Below, piece by piece: positions 18,317-27,349 of a DNA stretch of 64,000 nucleotides. Numbering within the stretch: position 1 is the stretch's first letter; each line of letters starts with the position of its first letter. The DNA is taken from contig CAZHLD010000007.1 of NCBI GenBank assembly GCA_964533185.1, forward strand, positions 1-64,000, in the 5' to 3' direction. This stretch comes from CAZHLD01 sp964533185 (GTDB lineage Bacteria > Acidobacteriota > Terriglobia > Acidiferrales > UBA7541). A model generated the notes under the pieces. That model did no database searches. It was not told where the DNA came from and was given only the letters and a program-made list of their open reading frames with translations. Both the position numbers and the translations under genes were made by a program.

Positions 18317-18358
18317 GCTGGCGCTCCGCGCGGCTGGAAGTTGGCGAGCGGAAACAGA

Positions 18359-18402
18359 GGGATTCTTCGTTCCGGCCAGGAGGCCGGAACTCAGAATGAC
18401 AG
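18359..18402 (+). repeat. Dispersed repeat family III
   Basis: GGGATTCTTC, stem GTTCCGGCC / GGCCGGAAC (18369-18377 and 18382-18390, loop AGGA), then TCAGAATGACAG. The AATGACA end contains the first possible ATG of birA (18396). Confidence 0.65.
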
Positions 18403-19418
18403 CCCACAAGAAAACAATGCCACCGACAACATTACCGGGGACGACGGACCGGCGGATTGACGCGCTAGTGGCGCTGCTGGCCGAGAACCCGATGATCGTG
18501 ATCAGCGGGGCAAAGATCGCGCGGGAAATCGGGGTGACGCGCTCGACGGTGTGGCGTTGGGTCACACAATTGCGGGCGCTGGGCGTACGCGTGAAGGGCC
18601 ACCCGAGAAGCGGCTACCAGATCGAACGAGTGGCGGACGTGCTGGTGCCGAAGCTGCTGCGCGCGCGGCTGCACGGATGCGGGCTGGGCAAGCGCGTCTA
18701 TCATTTTTTCAAGACGGACTCGACCAACCGGGTGGCGCTGGAGCTGGGGCACGCGGGCGAGCCGCACGGAACCATCGTGCTGGCTGAAGAACAGACGGCG
18801 GGGCGGGGGCGCGCGGGGAGGTCGTGGCATTCGGAGAAGTCGAGCGGGATTTATTTGACGGTGCTGCTGCGTCCGACGATTCCTCCGGCCGATGCGCCGC
18901 TGGTGACGCTGCTGGCAGGACTGGCGGCGCGCGAAGCGATCGCCGAGCAGACCGGCCTCGACTGCGACGTTCGGTGGCCGAACGACCTGTTGCTGGGCGG
19001 CAAAAAGGTGAGTGGGATCCTGACGGAGATGCACGCGGAGCCAGACCAGGTGAAGTTCGTGATCGTGGGGATCGGGATCAACGTGAACCACGCGAAGTTC
19101 CCGGAGGAATTGGAGCCAATTGCGACGTCGCTACGGCTGGCGACGGGGAAGCAACATTCGCGGTTGGAGCTGCTGGTGAAGTTGCTGCGGGCGCTGGAGC
19201 GACACTACAATCAGTTCCTGGCCGAGGGGTCGCGGCCGGTGGTGGAGGAGTTTGCCCGGGTATCGAGTTATGCGCGGGGGAAGCGCGTGCGGATTTCGAC
19301 GGTGAATGAAACGTACGTGGGGACGACGGCGGGGCTCGAAGCAAACGGGTTGCTGCGCGTGGAGCGCGAGGACGGGCGAACGGCAGTGGTGATTTCGGGC
19401 GACGTGAGCGAGGTCTGA
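18396..19418 (+). CDS. birA: Biotin operon repressor / biotin-[acetyl-CoA carboxylase] ligase
   Basis: Activates biotin to biotinyl-AMP and transfers it to carboxylase carrier protein; the N-terminal winged helix (SGAKIAREIGVTRSTVWRWV) suggests it is also a DNA-binding biotin sensor. The ligase signature GRGRAGRSWHSEKSSGIYLT, RWPNDLL, KVSGIL and GIGINVNH follow, with a C-terminal SH3-like domain. The ATG at 18396 lies inside a dispersed repeat; the alternative ATG at 18417 (MPPTTLPG) is equally possible, and neither has a Shine-Dalgarno. It is followed by coaX on the same strand. Confidence 0.93.
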   Translation: MTAHKKTMPPTTLPGTTDRRIDALVALLAENPMIVISGAKIAREIGVTRSTVWRWVTQLRALGVRVKGHPRSGYQIERVADVLVPKLLRARLHGCGLGKRVYHFFKTDSTNRVALELGHAGEPHGTIVLAEEQTAGRGRAGRSWHSEKSSGIYLTVLLRPTIPPADAPLVTLLAGLAAREAIAEQTGLDCDVRWPNDLLLGGKKVSGILTEMHAEPDQVKFVIVGIGINVNHAKFPEELEPIATSLRLATGKQHSRLELLVKLLRALERHYNQFLAEGSRPVVEEFARVSSYARGKRVRISTVNETYVGTTAGLEANGLLRVEREDGRTAVVISGDVSEV

Positions 19419-19432
19419 CTGAAGAGAAAAGC

Positions 19433-19469
19433 AGATTCCTCGTCCGCCGCGGCGGACTCGGAATGACAG
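19433..19469 (+). repeat. Dispersed repeat family III
   Basis: GATTCCTC, stem GTCCGCC / GGCGGAC (19442-19448 and 19451-19457), then TCGGAATGACAG; lies between birA and coaX. Confidence 0.65.
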
Positions 19470-19489
19470 GCTGGCAATGAGGGCATGAG

Positions 19490-20311
19490 ATGCTGCTGAC
19501 GATGGACGTCGGGAACACGAACACGGTGTTGGGGGTGTTCCGTGGAAAAGAGCTGGTGGCGCACTGGCGGCTGACCACGGCGCGGGACCAGACGATTGAC
19601 GAGTACGGGATACTGACGCGAAACCTCTTCACGCTGGCGGGGCTGGAGCCGAAACAGACCGAGGGCGTAATCATCAGTTCGGTGGTGCCACAGTTGAACG
19701 GGACGCTTGAACAGATGGCGGTGCGGTACTGGGGCGTGAAGGCGCTGTTCGTCGAGCCAGGCGTGAAGACGGGCATGCCGGTGCTCTACGACAACCCGCA
19801 GGAAGTAGGCGCAGACCGAATCGTGAACTCGGTGGCGGCGTTTGAGAAGTATGGCGGGCCGTGCATCGTAGTGGACTTCGGCACGGCGATCAACTTCGAC
19901 GCAGTTTCGGCGCGCGGGGAGTATGTGGGCGGGGTGCTGGCGCCGGGGATGGGGATTTCGGCCGATGCACTGTTTTCGCGGGCGGCGCGGCTCTTCCGCG
20001 TGGAGATCAAAGACCCCGGGAAAATCATCGGGACGAACACCGCGGCGTCGCTGCAGGCGGGCCTCTACTACGGGTACGCGGACCTGGTGGACGGGATCCT
20101 GACGCGGATGAAACAGGTGATGGGTCCGAAGACGCGCGTGGTCGCGACGGGTGGGCAGGCGCCGCTGATTCAGAAGGCGTCGAAGCATATCGAGACGGTG
20201 GATGAGTTTCTGACGCTTGAAGGGCTGAGAATTATTTGGGAGAGGAACCGCGAGGCAAAGTCGGCGGCGGCGAACCCGGCGAAAAAAGCTTCGGCCAGGC
20301 AGAGGGAGTAG
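19490..20311 (+). CDS. coaX: Type III pantothenate kinase
   Basis: First step of coenzyme A synthesis, phosphorylating pantothenate; 273 aa. The ASKHA-fold motifs are clear: MLLTMDVGNTNTVLGVF (phosphate 1), GADRIVNSVAAFEKY, VVDFGTAINFDAVSARGEY (with catalytic Asp) and GGVLAPGMGISADALF. The length is typical for CoaX. It follows birA, an adjacency common in several phyla. Region 20312-20422 after it has no gene. Confidence 0.95.
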   Translation: MLLTMDVGNTNTVLGVFRGKELVAHWRLTTARDQTIDEYGILTRNLFTLAGLEPKQTEGVIISSVVPQLNGTLEQMAVRYWGVKALFVEPGVKTGMPVLYDNPQEVGADRIVNSVAAFEKYGGPCIVVDFGTAINFDAVSARGEYVGGVLAPGMGISADALFSRAARLFRVEIKDPGKIIGTNTAASLQAGLYYGYADLVDGILTRMKQVMGPKTRVVATGGQAPLIQKASKHIETVDEFLTLEGLRIIWERNREAKSAAANPAKKASARQRE

Positions 20312-20422
20312 CTAGCATTTCCTGCAAGGGCTGAGTTCCAGACGTACCGCTTCCAAGCAAAGCGACGGCATCCCTCGGCTCCGCTCGGGACAAGAGCCGC
20401 CGCACTCCAAAGAAAAACGGGC

Positions 20423-21055
20423 TCACTTCACGCCGAGGGTGGCGCGGCGGGCGCGCCAGAGATACCACGTGGCAATCGAGCGATAGGGGCGCCAGGGTTC
20501 GGCGAGCTTGCGGATGCGCTCGGCCGAAGGAAGTTTCCTGAGTCCGTAGGCTTCCTTGATGGCGTACTGCAGGCCGAGGTCGTCCACGGGGAGAACGTTG
20601 GGACGATCGAGGCAGAAAATCAGAAACATCTCCGCGGTCCAGCGGCCAATTCCCTTCACCTGGATGAGATTGACGATGATTTGCTCGTCGGTCATGCGGG
20701 CGTAGCGGCCGAGCCTGAGCTGGCTGCGAGCGGCGCGGCGGGCGAGGTCGCGGAGATAGCTGATTTTCTGGCGGGAGAGACCAACGGCGCGGAGTTTGCG
20801 AAGGGGAGTGCGCTGAAGCTCGGCAGGACGCGGCAGGCGGCCGCGGCCGGGAGCGTAAAGCTGTTGGAAGCGGCGGGAGATGGTGCGGGCGGCTTTGAGA
20901 GCGAGCTGCTGGTGAATGATAGCTTCGGCGAGCGTGCCGAACTGGTTGCGGTTCTGCTCGCGGTGGAGGCGAAGCGGGCCGACGCGGGCGATGAGGCGTC
21001 GAAGGATGGGATCGGAGCGCTTCAGATGACGGAGTGCGGCGGCGGGGTTTTTCAT
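20423..21055 (-). CDS. DNA-3-methyladenine glycosylase II / AlkA-like HhH-GPD glycosylase
   Basis: Base-excision repair enzyme that removes alkylated bases. 210 aa. It has the FGTLAEAIIHQQLALKAA helix typical of AlkA/MagIII-like enzymes, the helix-hairpin-helix VKGIGRWTAEMFLIF and the catalytic Asp in NVLPVDDLGLQ. There is no FeS cluster cysteine set, excluding MutY/Nth. The ATG at 21055 (MKNPAAAL) fits the family; further upstream residues are unlike it. No E. coli-type N-terminal TBP-like domain is present, so it resembles short bacterial AlkA forms. Confidence 0.9.
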   Translation of the reverse strand: MKNPAAALRHLKRSDPILRRLIARVGPLRLHREQNRNQFGTLAEAIIHQQLALKAARTISRRFQQLYAPGRGRLPRPAELQRTPLRKLRAVGLSRQKISYLRDLARRAARSQLRLGRYARMTDEQIIVNLIQVKGIGRWTAEMFLIFCLDRPNVLPVDDLGLQYAIKEAYGLRKLPSAERIRKLAEPWRPYRSIATWYLWRARRATLGVK

Positions 21056-21110
21056 GGAGGGAGCAACGATAACACGAGTGATGAAACGCGCCGATCGTTT
21101 TGAGAACAAG

Positions 21111-21164
21111 CAGATCCCTCGCTCCGGCATCGCAAGCTCTTGCCGGAGCTCGGGAGGACAGCAC
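21111..21164 (+). repeat. Dispersed repeat family III (variant)
   Basis: CAGATCCCTC, stem CTCCGGCA / TGCCGGAG (21122-21129 and 21141-21148), ending CTCGGGAGGACAGC, a divergent form of the GAATGACA end. Confidence 0.5.
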
Positions 21165-21239
21165 AAGGAAGGGCCGCGGGCATAAATCGACGGGACTTGG
21201 TATGTCAGCGCGGGGAAAGATCGCGGGCTGGAGACCTGT

Positions 21240-21245
21240 TAGAAT
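21240..21245 (+). promoter_or_regulatory. -10 box TAGAAT, leaderless geometry
   Basis: TAGAAT ends 7 nt before the GTG at 21253; the in-frame ATG at 21244 overlaps the hexamer and would not be transcribed from it. Confidence 0.45.
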
Positions 21246-21252
21246 GACGGGC

Positions 21253-21981
21253 GTGGAACGGACGCTCAACTACTTCAACTACTACACGGAGATCGAGGAG
21301 TATTTCCTCAAGAAGCGCGGGGCGCACCTGCTGGTGTCGCCGCTGGATTGGGCGATCCTCGAGACGTGGCAGAAGGCGGGGATATCGGTGGCGGCGGTGC
21401 AGCGCGGAATTGACCGGGCGTTTGAGAGCTGGCAGAGGTCGCGGCGCGGAGCGGCAGGGCGGGCAATGAAAAGTCTGGCGTACTGCGTGGACGCGGTGCT
21501 GGACGCGGCGGAAGAAGAGAAAGAGACAGCGGCGGGTACCGGGCCGACAGTGCGGAAGGCGGCGGCGAGCGAGACTTTTTCGCGGGAGGAGCTGCGCGGG
21601 TACTTCCAGAAGAACGCGGAGAAGCTGGAGCGAGCGGCGGCGAAGTTGTCGAACGGCTCTGGGGAGCTGGCAACGCGGGTGAGCGAGACTGGGAAGCGTC
21701 TGGAGGAGATGCTGACGCTGGTGGAAGCGCCGGGCGAGGTGGACCTGGAAGACTTGGAGCGGCGGCTGACGGTGCTTGAAGAAAAGCTGACAGCGGCGCT
21801 GACGGCCGGGGCGAGCGAAGAGGTGCTGCTCGAAGCGCGTCGGGAGATGGACCGGCAACTGGCGCCGTACCGGCGGAAGATGACCGCGGAACAGATTGCG
21901 CAGCTCGAGCGGCAATACCTGCAGAAGAGGCTGTTTGAAGAGTATGAGGTGCCGAGGCTGAGTTTGTTTTATTTGGCGTGA
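21253..21981 (+). CDS. Conserved hypothetical protein with coiled coil
   Basis: 242 aa (245 if started at ATG 21244). The N-terminal half has a distinctive, probably globular segment (LNYFNYYTEIEEYFLKK, LLVSPLDWAILETWQKAGI, VQRGIDRAFESW) that looks like a small DNA- or protein-binding fold. The C-terminal half is helical with predicted coiled coil (LEDLERRLTVLEEKLTAAL). I recall similar proteins only as acidobacterial hypotheticals. There is no signal peptide and no catalytic motif. Neighbours (glycosylase, rRNA methyltransferase) do not reveal a role. Confidence 0.7.
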   Translation: MERTLNYFNYYTEIEEYFLKKRGAHLLVSPLDWAILETWQKAGISVAAVQRGIDRAFESWQRSRRGAAGRAMKSLAYCVDAVLDAAEEEKETAAGTGPTVRKAAASETFSREELRGYFQKNAEKLERAAAKLSNGSGELATRVSETGKRLEEMLTLVEAPGEVDLEDLERRLTVLEEKLTAALTAGASEEVLLEARREMDRQLAPYRRKMTAEQIAQLERQYLQKRLFEEYEVPRLSLFYLA

Positions 21982-21993
21982 GAAGAACAGAGG

Positions 21994-22039
21994 GCGGGGC
22001 TCTGCCCCGCACCCCGGCCGGCAAGATGCCGGCGCTACA
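21994..22039 (-). repeat. Paired GC palindromes, second with GTAG head (family II)
   Basis: GCGGGGC / GCCCCGC with TCT loop (21994-22010), then GCCGGC (22017-22022) AAGAT GCCGGC (22028-22033) GCTACA (22034-22039). It lies between the hypothetical gene and rlmD. Confidence 0.65.
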
Positions 22040-22051
22040 AGAAAGAGACGA

Positions 22052-23317
22052 ATGGACGTCAAGATTGAGAAGCTGGTGTACGGGGGCGATGGCCTGGGCC
22101 ATGCGGACGGGGCGACGGTGTTTGTGCCGTACGTGCTGCCGGAGGAAGTGGTGCGGGTGCGGCCGCTCGAGCGGAAGAAGAAATTTGTGCGCGGGCGAGT
22201 GGAGGAGGTGGTGACCGCGTCGGCGGAGCGCACTTCCCCGCCCTGCCGGCATTTTGGAGTGTGCGGCGGGTGCCACTACCAGCACATGCCGTATGAGGTG
22301 CAGTTGCGGTACAAGGCCGAAATCCTGCGCGAGAATCTCCGGCGGATTGGGCGGGTGAACTGGGAAGGGCCGATTGAAACAGTGGGCTCGCCGCCACTGG
22401 GCTATCGCAACCGCGCGCAGTGGCACATCCGCAGCGAGGGAACAGGCTACTTGCAATCGGGGACGAGCGTGCTGTGCGCGGTGGAGGAGTGTCCAATTCT
22501 GTCGCCGCGGCTGGCGAAGATATTGGAACGCGTGCGGGAACTGGCGGCACAGAAGAGGCTGCCGCCGACGGTGACCGAGATTGAAGCGTTTGCGGATGCG
22601 GCGGATGAACGGGTGCTGCTGAGTGCGTCGCTATCGCATTTCCACGGGCAGGAAAAGGCGGTGGCGGAGACGCTGCGCGGTGGAATCGAAGGCACGGAGA
22701 GCGTGCTGCTGCACGAAGCCAGCCGCGGAGTGATGGAGTTGGATGGGCCGGGGTTCATAAATTACGAAGCCGGAGGATTCCGCTACCGCGTGGGGCATCT
22801 GTCGTTTTTCCAGGTGAACCGGTTTCTGATCGAAGAGATGGTGCAGCGAGTGGTGGGCGAGGAACGCGGAGGGCTGGCGCTGGATTTGTTTGCCGGCGTG
22901 GGATTGTTCACGCTGCCGCTGGCGCGGCGGTACGAGCGCGCAATCGGCGTGGAGGCGAACCCGGCGACGGTGCGAGACTTGCGAGCGAATGCGAAGGAGA
23001 ACAAGGTCGAGTACGGCGCGGTGGACGAAGGCGTGGAGAAATTTCTATCGACGTGGAAGGATGCGCCGGACCTGGTGGTGCTGGACCCGCCGCGCGCGGG
23101 CGTGCCGGGACCGGCGATTGAAAAACTGCGGCGGCTTGCGCCGGCGCGGATCGTGTATTTGTCCTGCGACCCTTCGACGCTGGCGCGGGACCTGGCGGCG
23201 CTCGTGGCGAGCGATGGGCCGGGCGCGAGTTATGAGATTCAGTCGGTGGAATTGCTGGACGTTTTCCCCCAGACTTACCACATCGAAGCGCTGGTGCGGC
23301 TCACCCGGCGCGAGTAG
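22052..23317 (+). CDS. rlmD: 23S rRNA (uracil-C5)-methyltransferase, RumA/RlmD family
   Basis: SAM-dependent methyltransferase that forms 5-methyluridine in 23S rRNA; 421 aa. A short TRAM-like N-terminus precedes a 4Fe-4S cysteine set (SPPCRHFGVCGGCHYQHM plus CAVEECPI). The SAM-binding motif LDLFAGVGLFTLPLARRY, the FFQVNRF segment, LDPPRAG and the catalytic Cys in YLSCDPSTLARDL complete the family signature. Whether it modifies U747, U1939 or both cannot be decided from sequence, so the symbol is provisional. Confidence 0.9.
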   Translation: MDVKIEKLVYGGDGLGHADGATVFVPYVLPEEVVRVRPLERKKKFVRGRVEEVVTASAERTSPPCRHFGVCGGCHYQHMPYEVQLRYKAEILRENLRRIGRVNWEGPIETVGSPPLGYRNRAQWHIRSEGTGYLQSGTSVLCAVEECPILSPRLAKILERVRELAAQKRLPPTVTEIEAFADAADERVLLSASLSHFHGQEKAVAETLRGGIEGTESVLLHEASRGVMELDGPGFINYEAGGFRYRVGHLSFFQVNRFLIEEMVQRVVGEERGGLALDLFAGVGLFTLPLARRYERAIGVEANPATVRDLRANAKENKVEYGAVDEGVEKFLSTWKDAPDLVVLDPPRAGVPGPAIEKLRRLAPARIVYLSCDPSTLARDLAALVASDGPGASYEIQSVELLDVFPQTYHIEALVRLTRRE

Positions 23318-23428
23318 ACCCTCCTTAGCTTCCAAGGCTATTGCAAAGACAGTACAACTAATGCCATAACTGCGGCAGCGCGGCCCGTTTGTGTTCAGGG
23401 TGCGGGATCGCCGTCAGAGGCGAACGGC

Positions 23429-26230
23429 ATGAAGCTGCCGGCATTGTGGATTGTGAGTGCGTTTGCGGCAGGGATACTGCTGGGCAGTGCCCCTCTGGGA
23501 ACGGATACGTTGGTGCGGGTGTGGCTGGGAGTGGTGATCATCGGAGTATTCGCAGGGCTACTTCTAGTGTGGCGTGGGTGGCTGCGGGCGGCGTGGACCA
23601 TTGGGCTGGTGGTGTGGGTGGCGCTAGGGGCGCTGGCGATTCGGTGCGAACGAGCGGACGTGTCGGTGAATCATGTGACGCGTATGGTGGCAGAAGGAAG
23701 ATTCGAGTCGCGCGATCCGTTGCGGTGGCGAGGGCGGCTGCGCAGCGATCCGGTGCGGCTGCCGTGGGGCTATCGGATCGAGGTGGAGTTGGAGGAGGTG
23801 GAGATCGAGGGGCGCGCGGCGCCAGCGGAGGGCGGATTGCGGATCAGCTACTTCCGTAATGAGAAGCATCCGGAAGAGATGCCGGCGCTCAGGGCGGGCG
23901 ACCACGTGGAGGCGCTGGTGCGGGCGCGGCCGCCGCGGAATTTCCAGAATCCCGGGATGTTTGACTATCGAGGATTTCTGGCCCGGCAAGGGATTCACCT
24001 GACTGGCTCGCTGCGGAGCGTCGAGCTGCTGCAGCGGATCGAAGAGACACCCACGGACGTGGCGCATGCTGGGGCGCGTGCGCGGGGATGGCTGCTTGGG
24101 CGGCTAGATGCGCTCTACGCGGGCAAGCCCGACCAGGCGGCGGTGCTGCGGGCCATGCTGCTGGGCGACTACAACTTTATTGACCGCGACCTGGCGGTGC
24201 CGTTCCAGAAGACGGCGGCGTACCACGTGCTGGTGATCTCGGGGTTTCAGGTGGCGGTGTTGGCGGCGATGGTGTTCTGGGTGGGACGGCGAATGCGGTT
24301 GGGACTGGCGGGGTCAACGGTGCTGACGCTGGCGACGCTGGCGGCGTTTGTGGCCATCGTGGAAGACCAGCCGCCGATTGAACGGGCGGCGCTGATGGTG
24401 ACAGTGTATCTGGCGGCGCGGCTGATGTACCGGCGGGTGGAGCTGCTGAACACCGTGGCGGTGGCGGCGCTGCTCATCCTGGCGGCGCGGCCTTCGGCGC
24501 TCGAGGATGCGAGTTTTCAACTTTCGTTCGCGGCCGTGGCGATGATCGGGGCGCTGGGGCAGCCGTGGGTTGCGCAGACGAGCGGGGCGTACCGGAGGGC
24601 GCTCGACCACCTGGAGGACGTGACGCGCGATGCCGTGCACTCGCCGCGCGCGACGCAATGGCGGCTGGACCTGCGGGCCATTGCGGGCTGGCTTGAGCGG
24701 CGACTGCCAGTGCGGCTGCGGGCGCGGGCTGCGTGGTGCGTGACGACGCCGCTGCGCAGTGTGTTTGCATTGTGGGAGGTGCTGCTGATTTCGGCGACGA
24801 TCCAACTGGGGATGCTGCCGCTGCTGGCGCACTACTTCCACCGCGTGAGCCCGGTAGGGCCGCTGGCCAACGTGCCGGCGACGTTGCTCTCCGGCGTGAT
24901 GGTGCCGCTGGGCTACGCGACGATGGGGGCGAGCGCAGCGTGGGAGTCGCTGGGACGGTGGTTGGCGGCGGCGCTGGGTGGGCTGTCTACCGTGCTGGTG
25001 GCGACGGTGAAGTGGTTCAGCGCGTGGAGCTGGGGGGCGTACCGCGTGCCGCGGCCGCCGGAGTGGGCGATGGTGGCGTTTATCGCGGCCGTAGTGGCGA
25101 TGGCGCTGGCGGCGCGGGCGAACTCACGGCGCGCGCTCTGGCAGGCGATCGCGGCGGTGCCGCTGGTGCTGCTGACGGTGGTCGTGGCGATGCATCCGTT
25201 TGCGCCGCAGCTTGCGCGGGGAAAGCTCGAAGTGACGGTGCTGGACGTGGGGCAGGGCGATGCGATTTTTGTGGCGTTCCCGGATGGAAGGACGCTGCTG
25301 GTGGACGGCGGGGGCAGCTACGCAGCGCCGCGGGTGGGAGGCGTGCGAACGGGAATAGATATCGGCGAGCAGGTGGTGTCGCCGTATCTGTGGGAGCGGG
25401 GAGTGAAGCGTCTGGATGCGGTGGCGCTGACGCACGCGCATATGGATCACCTGGACGGACTAAATGCCGTGCTCGAGAACTTTCGCGTGGGGAAGCTGTG
25501 GGTGAGCCGCGACGTGGACTCGAATGCATACCGGGAGCTGGTCGAGCGGGCACGCGAGAAGGGAGTTCGCGTCGTGCACAGGGGCAGAGGGGAGAGTTTC
25601 CAGTGGGACGGCGTGAATGGGCGAGTGCTGTGGCCGGAAGAGACGAACCAAGCAGGGCCGGCCAACAACAACGACTCACTCGTGCTGCGGCTGGAACACG
25701 GCGGCGTGGCGCTGCTGTTGCCGGGAGACATCGAGCGACAGGTGGAAAGCGCGCTGGCGACGAGCGGAGAGAACGTGCGCGCGGAGTTTTTGAAGGTGCC
25801 GCACCACGGGAGCCGGACTTCGACAACAGAGGAGTTGCTCGGAGCGACAAAGCCACGGGTGGCGGTGGTTTCGGTGGGAGAGACGAACCCGTTTGGCCAC
25901 CCGCACCCGGACGTGGTGGGGCGGCTGCGCGCGGCGGGGATTGAAGTGCTGCGAACGGACCGCAACGGAGCGGTGACGGCGCTGAGCGACGGGCAGAGGC
26001 TCGAGGTGCGGAGCTTTGTGAGCAACCCGCCGGCGGATGCGGCAGACAGCGCGACTAGCAGTGGGCCCGAGGCCGCGACAGATGTGGATGAAGCACGCGT
26101 CGGCGCGAAATCTCCAGCGGAGATGGAGGCAAATCGCTCGAGCGGGTGGCGGGCGAAGGCCGGAGGAAAAGACAAGAAGAAGCGAGCCAAGCGCGACAGT
26201 CGCAAGAAGAAAGAGCAGCGTGTGCGTTAG
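23429..26230 (+). CDS. comEC: ComEC/Rec2 family DNA-uptake channel protein
   Basis: Inner-membrane protein for entry of single-stranded DNA during natural transformation; 933 aa. N-terminal membrane helices with a DUF4131/OB-like periplasmic part (residues 30-220), the Competence domain with FQKTAAYHVLVISGFQVAVL (about 255), many helices to about 590, then a metallo-beta-lactamase domain with ALTHAHMDHLDGL (about 670) and KVPHHGSRTS. The last 30 residues are Lys/Arg-rich. Together with pilB and pilT it suggests competence. The last 4 nt overlap the convergent DUF2007 gene. Confidence 0.95.
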   Translation: MKLPALWIVSAFAAGILLGSAPLGTDTLVRVWLGVVIIGVFAGLLLVWRGWLRAAWTIGLVVWVALGALAIRCERADVSVNHVTRMVAEGRFESRDPLRWRGRLRSDPVRLPWGYRIEVELEEVEIEGRAAPAEGGLRISYFRNEKHPEEMPALRAGDHVEALVRARPPRNFQNPGMFDYRGFLARQGIHLTGSLRSVELLQRIEETPTDVAHAGARARGWLLGRLDALYAGKPDQAAVLRAMLLGDYNFIDRDLAVPFQKTAAYHVLVISGFQVAVLAAMVFWVGRRMRLGLAGSTVLTLATLAAFVAIVEDQPPIERAALMVTVYLAARLMYRRVELLNTVAVAALLILAARPSALEDASFQLSFAAVAMIGALGQPWVAQTSGAYRRALDHLEDVTRDAVHSPRATQWRLDLRAIAGWLERRLPVRLRARAAWCVTTPLRSVFALWEVLLISATIQLGMLPLLAHYFHRVSPVGPLANVPATLLSGVMVPLGYATMGASAAWESLGRWLAAALGGLSTVLVATVKWFSAWSWGAYRVPRPPEWAMVAFIAAVVAMALAARANSRRALWQAIAAVPLVLLTVVVAMHPFAPQLARGKLEVTVLDVGQGDAIFVAFPDGRTLLVDGGGSYAAPRVGGVRTGIDIGEQVVSPYLWERGVKRLDAVALTHAHMDHLDGLNAVLENFRVGKLWVSRDVDSNAYRELVERAREKGVRVVHRGRGESFQWDGVNGRVLWPEETNQAGPANNNDSLVLRLEHGGVALLLPGDIERQVESALATSGENVRAEFLKVPHHGSRTSTTEELLGATKPRVAVVSVGETNPFGHPHPDVVGRLRAAGIEVLRTDRNGAVTALSDGQRLEVRSFVSNPPADAADSATSSGPEAATDVDEARVGAKSPAEMEANRSSGWRAKAGGKDKKKRAKRDSRKKKEQRVR

Positions 26231-26487
26231 AGGGGCGGGGCGGAGGAGAGGTAGGCGGCGATGATGAGGCGGGCGTCGTCGGCCTCTGATTCGAGGACCT
26301 GGATTTCGACGCCGTGCGTGCCTTTGGGCGGCTCGCGGAGGGGAAAAGGGTCGGTGGAAGTGGAGGCAGGCGAAGCGATGCCGGCGCTTTCGAGCAGGCC
26401 GCGAAGGACGAGGGCTTCGGTGGAGGTGCCAGCGTAGTGAACGACAATAACTTTTTCGCGCGTGGGTTCGGGATGGGGTTGCTGCAT
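26227..26487 (-). CDS. DUF2007-type putative signal-transducing protein
   Basis: 86 aa. Short alpha/beta protein with the DUF2007 pattern: KVIVVHYAGTSTEALVLRGLLESAGI, then a variable loop and GVEIQVLESEADDARLIIAAYL. The fold is GlnB-like and the function is unproven. It overlaps the comEC stop codon tail to tail, and the divergent start of the next small gene is 37 nt away. Confidence 0.8.
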   Translation of the reverse strand: MQQPHPEPTREKVIVVHYAGTSTEALVLRGLLESAGIASPASTSTDPFPLREPPKGTHGVEIQVLESEADDARLIIAAYLSSAPPL

Positions 26488-26524
26488 ATTGGTGCAGTCG
26501 CTATACTAGAAATCCAACGGGCCC

Positions 26525-26785
26525 ATGACCGAACTGCAGAGACGCGCCCCGAGCAAGGAAGAAATTGACGAAGAATCCAGACGCGTGCGCCGTCTGCGGA
26601 TCGTGGTGCACCTCTCGCTCAGCCTAATCGCCCAGGGCAACCTGCCATTTGAAGAAGCGCAAGAAATCGCCGCGGCAACGCGGCGGATGGCGCTGGCGCT
26701 CTTCCCCGGCAAGAAAGAGGTGTACGACCTGATTTTCAGGCCGAAGTTTCAGCAACTGATCGCGGAAGTCTACCGGCTGAACTAG
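26525..26785 (+). CDS. Small conserved hypothetical protein
   Basis: 86 aa, all-helical and charged, starting MTELQRRAPSKEEIDEESRR with LIAQGNLPFEEAQEIAAATRR in the middle. No transmembrane segment or known motif. A TATACT box lies 17 nt upstream of the ATG and there is no Shine-Dalgarno. I know comparable proteins only as uncharacterised. Confidence 0.65.
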   Translation: MTELQRRAPSKEEIDEESRRVRRLRIVVHLSLSLIAQGNLPFEEAQEIAAATRRMALALFPGKKEVYDLIFRPKFQQLIAEVYRLN

Positions 26786-26794
26786 GCCGGGCGA

Positions 26795-27349
26795 TCAACT
26801 CCAGGGCCACTGCCAGTATATCCGAAGACTGAGCAAGGCAATCCCCACAAGAAAACCGAGATCGGCCTGGTATTCGCGGTTGCGGCGATAGAGATCCCAG
26901 GAGAATCGCGCTGCGGATGCGATGGAACGGCCGGGGCGCGGAAAGAAGAGCGGGACGCGGCGGGCGTAGTCGTCAAATGCAGAGCCGTAACGGGCGCGGA
27001 GCTCTGCCTCTTCGCGGCGCATGACGGCAGGATAAAAGAGAAGGAAATAGAGGGCGAAGAGAGCGGCGGCAAGCCAGGAGCATCCGGCGAGGAGGCAGCC
27101 GGCGGCGAGGAGGAGACTGCCGAGGTAGAGCGGATTGCGCGTGTGCGCGTAGGGGCCGGAGAGGGAGAGCTGCTCGTGCTTGCGGAGATGCCCGGCGGCC
27201 CACGCGCGGAGCAAGAGACCCAGAAGAGCGACGCCTGCGCCGATGGCGAGAGAACGAGGCGAAGGATGCGCAAGGAAGTAGGCGGCAAGAGCGACGGGAT
27301 AGCTCAGGCGGACGCGCCAGCGTGTCCAGAATTGACCGGGGACGGTCAT
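26795..27349 (-). CDS. Isoprenylcysteine carboxyl methyltransferase (ICMT)/PEMT-like membrane protein
   Basis: 184 aa with about four transmembrane helices and the SAM-binding signature GPYAHTRNPLYLG followed by EEAELRARYGSAFDDYARRVP, which defines the bacterial ICMT/phospholipid methyltransferase superfamily. The substrate is unknown; as bacteria lack prenylated CaaX proteins, a lipid, an isoprenoid or a small compound is likely. It is the last gene of the LPS core operon, its start overlapping the waaC stop by 4 nt, so an envelope-lipid substrate is a reasonable inference. Confidence 0.85.
   Translation of the reverse strand: MTVPGQFWTRWRVRLSYPVALAAYFLAHPSPRSLAIGAGVALLGLLLRAWAAGHLRKHEQLSLSGPYAHTRNPLYLGSLLLAAGCLLAGCSWLAAALFALYFLLFYPAVMRREEAELRARYGSAFDDYARRVPLFFPRPGRSIASAARFSWDLYRRNREYQADLGFLVGIALLSLRIYWQWPWS

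Noticed and set aside
19442..19470. Family III repeat copies as transcription terminators
   Set aside because: Hairpins are strong but none is followed by a T run; the same element lies before birA and coaX within probable transcription units.
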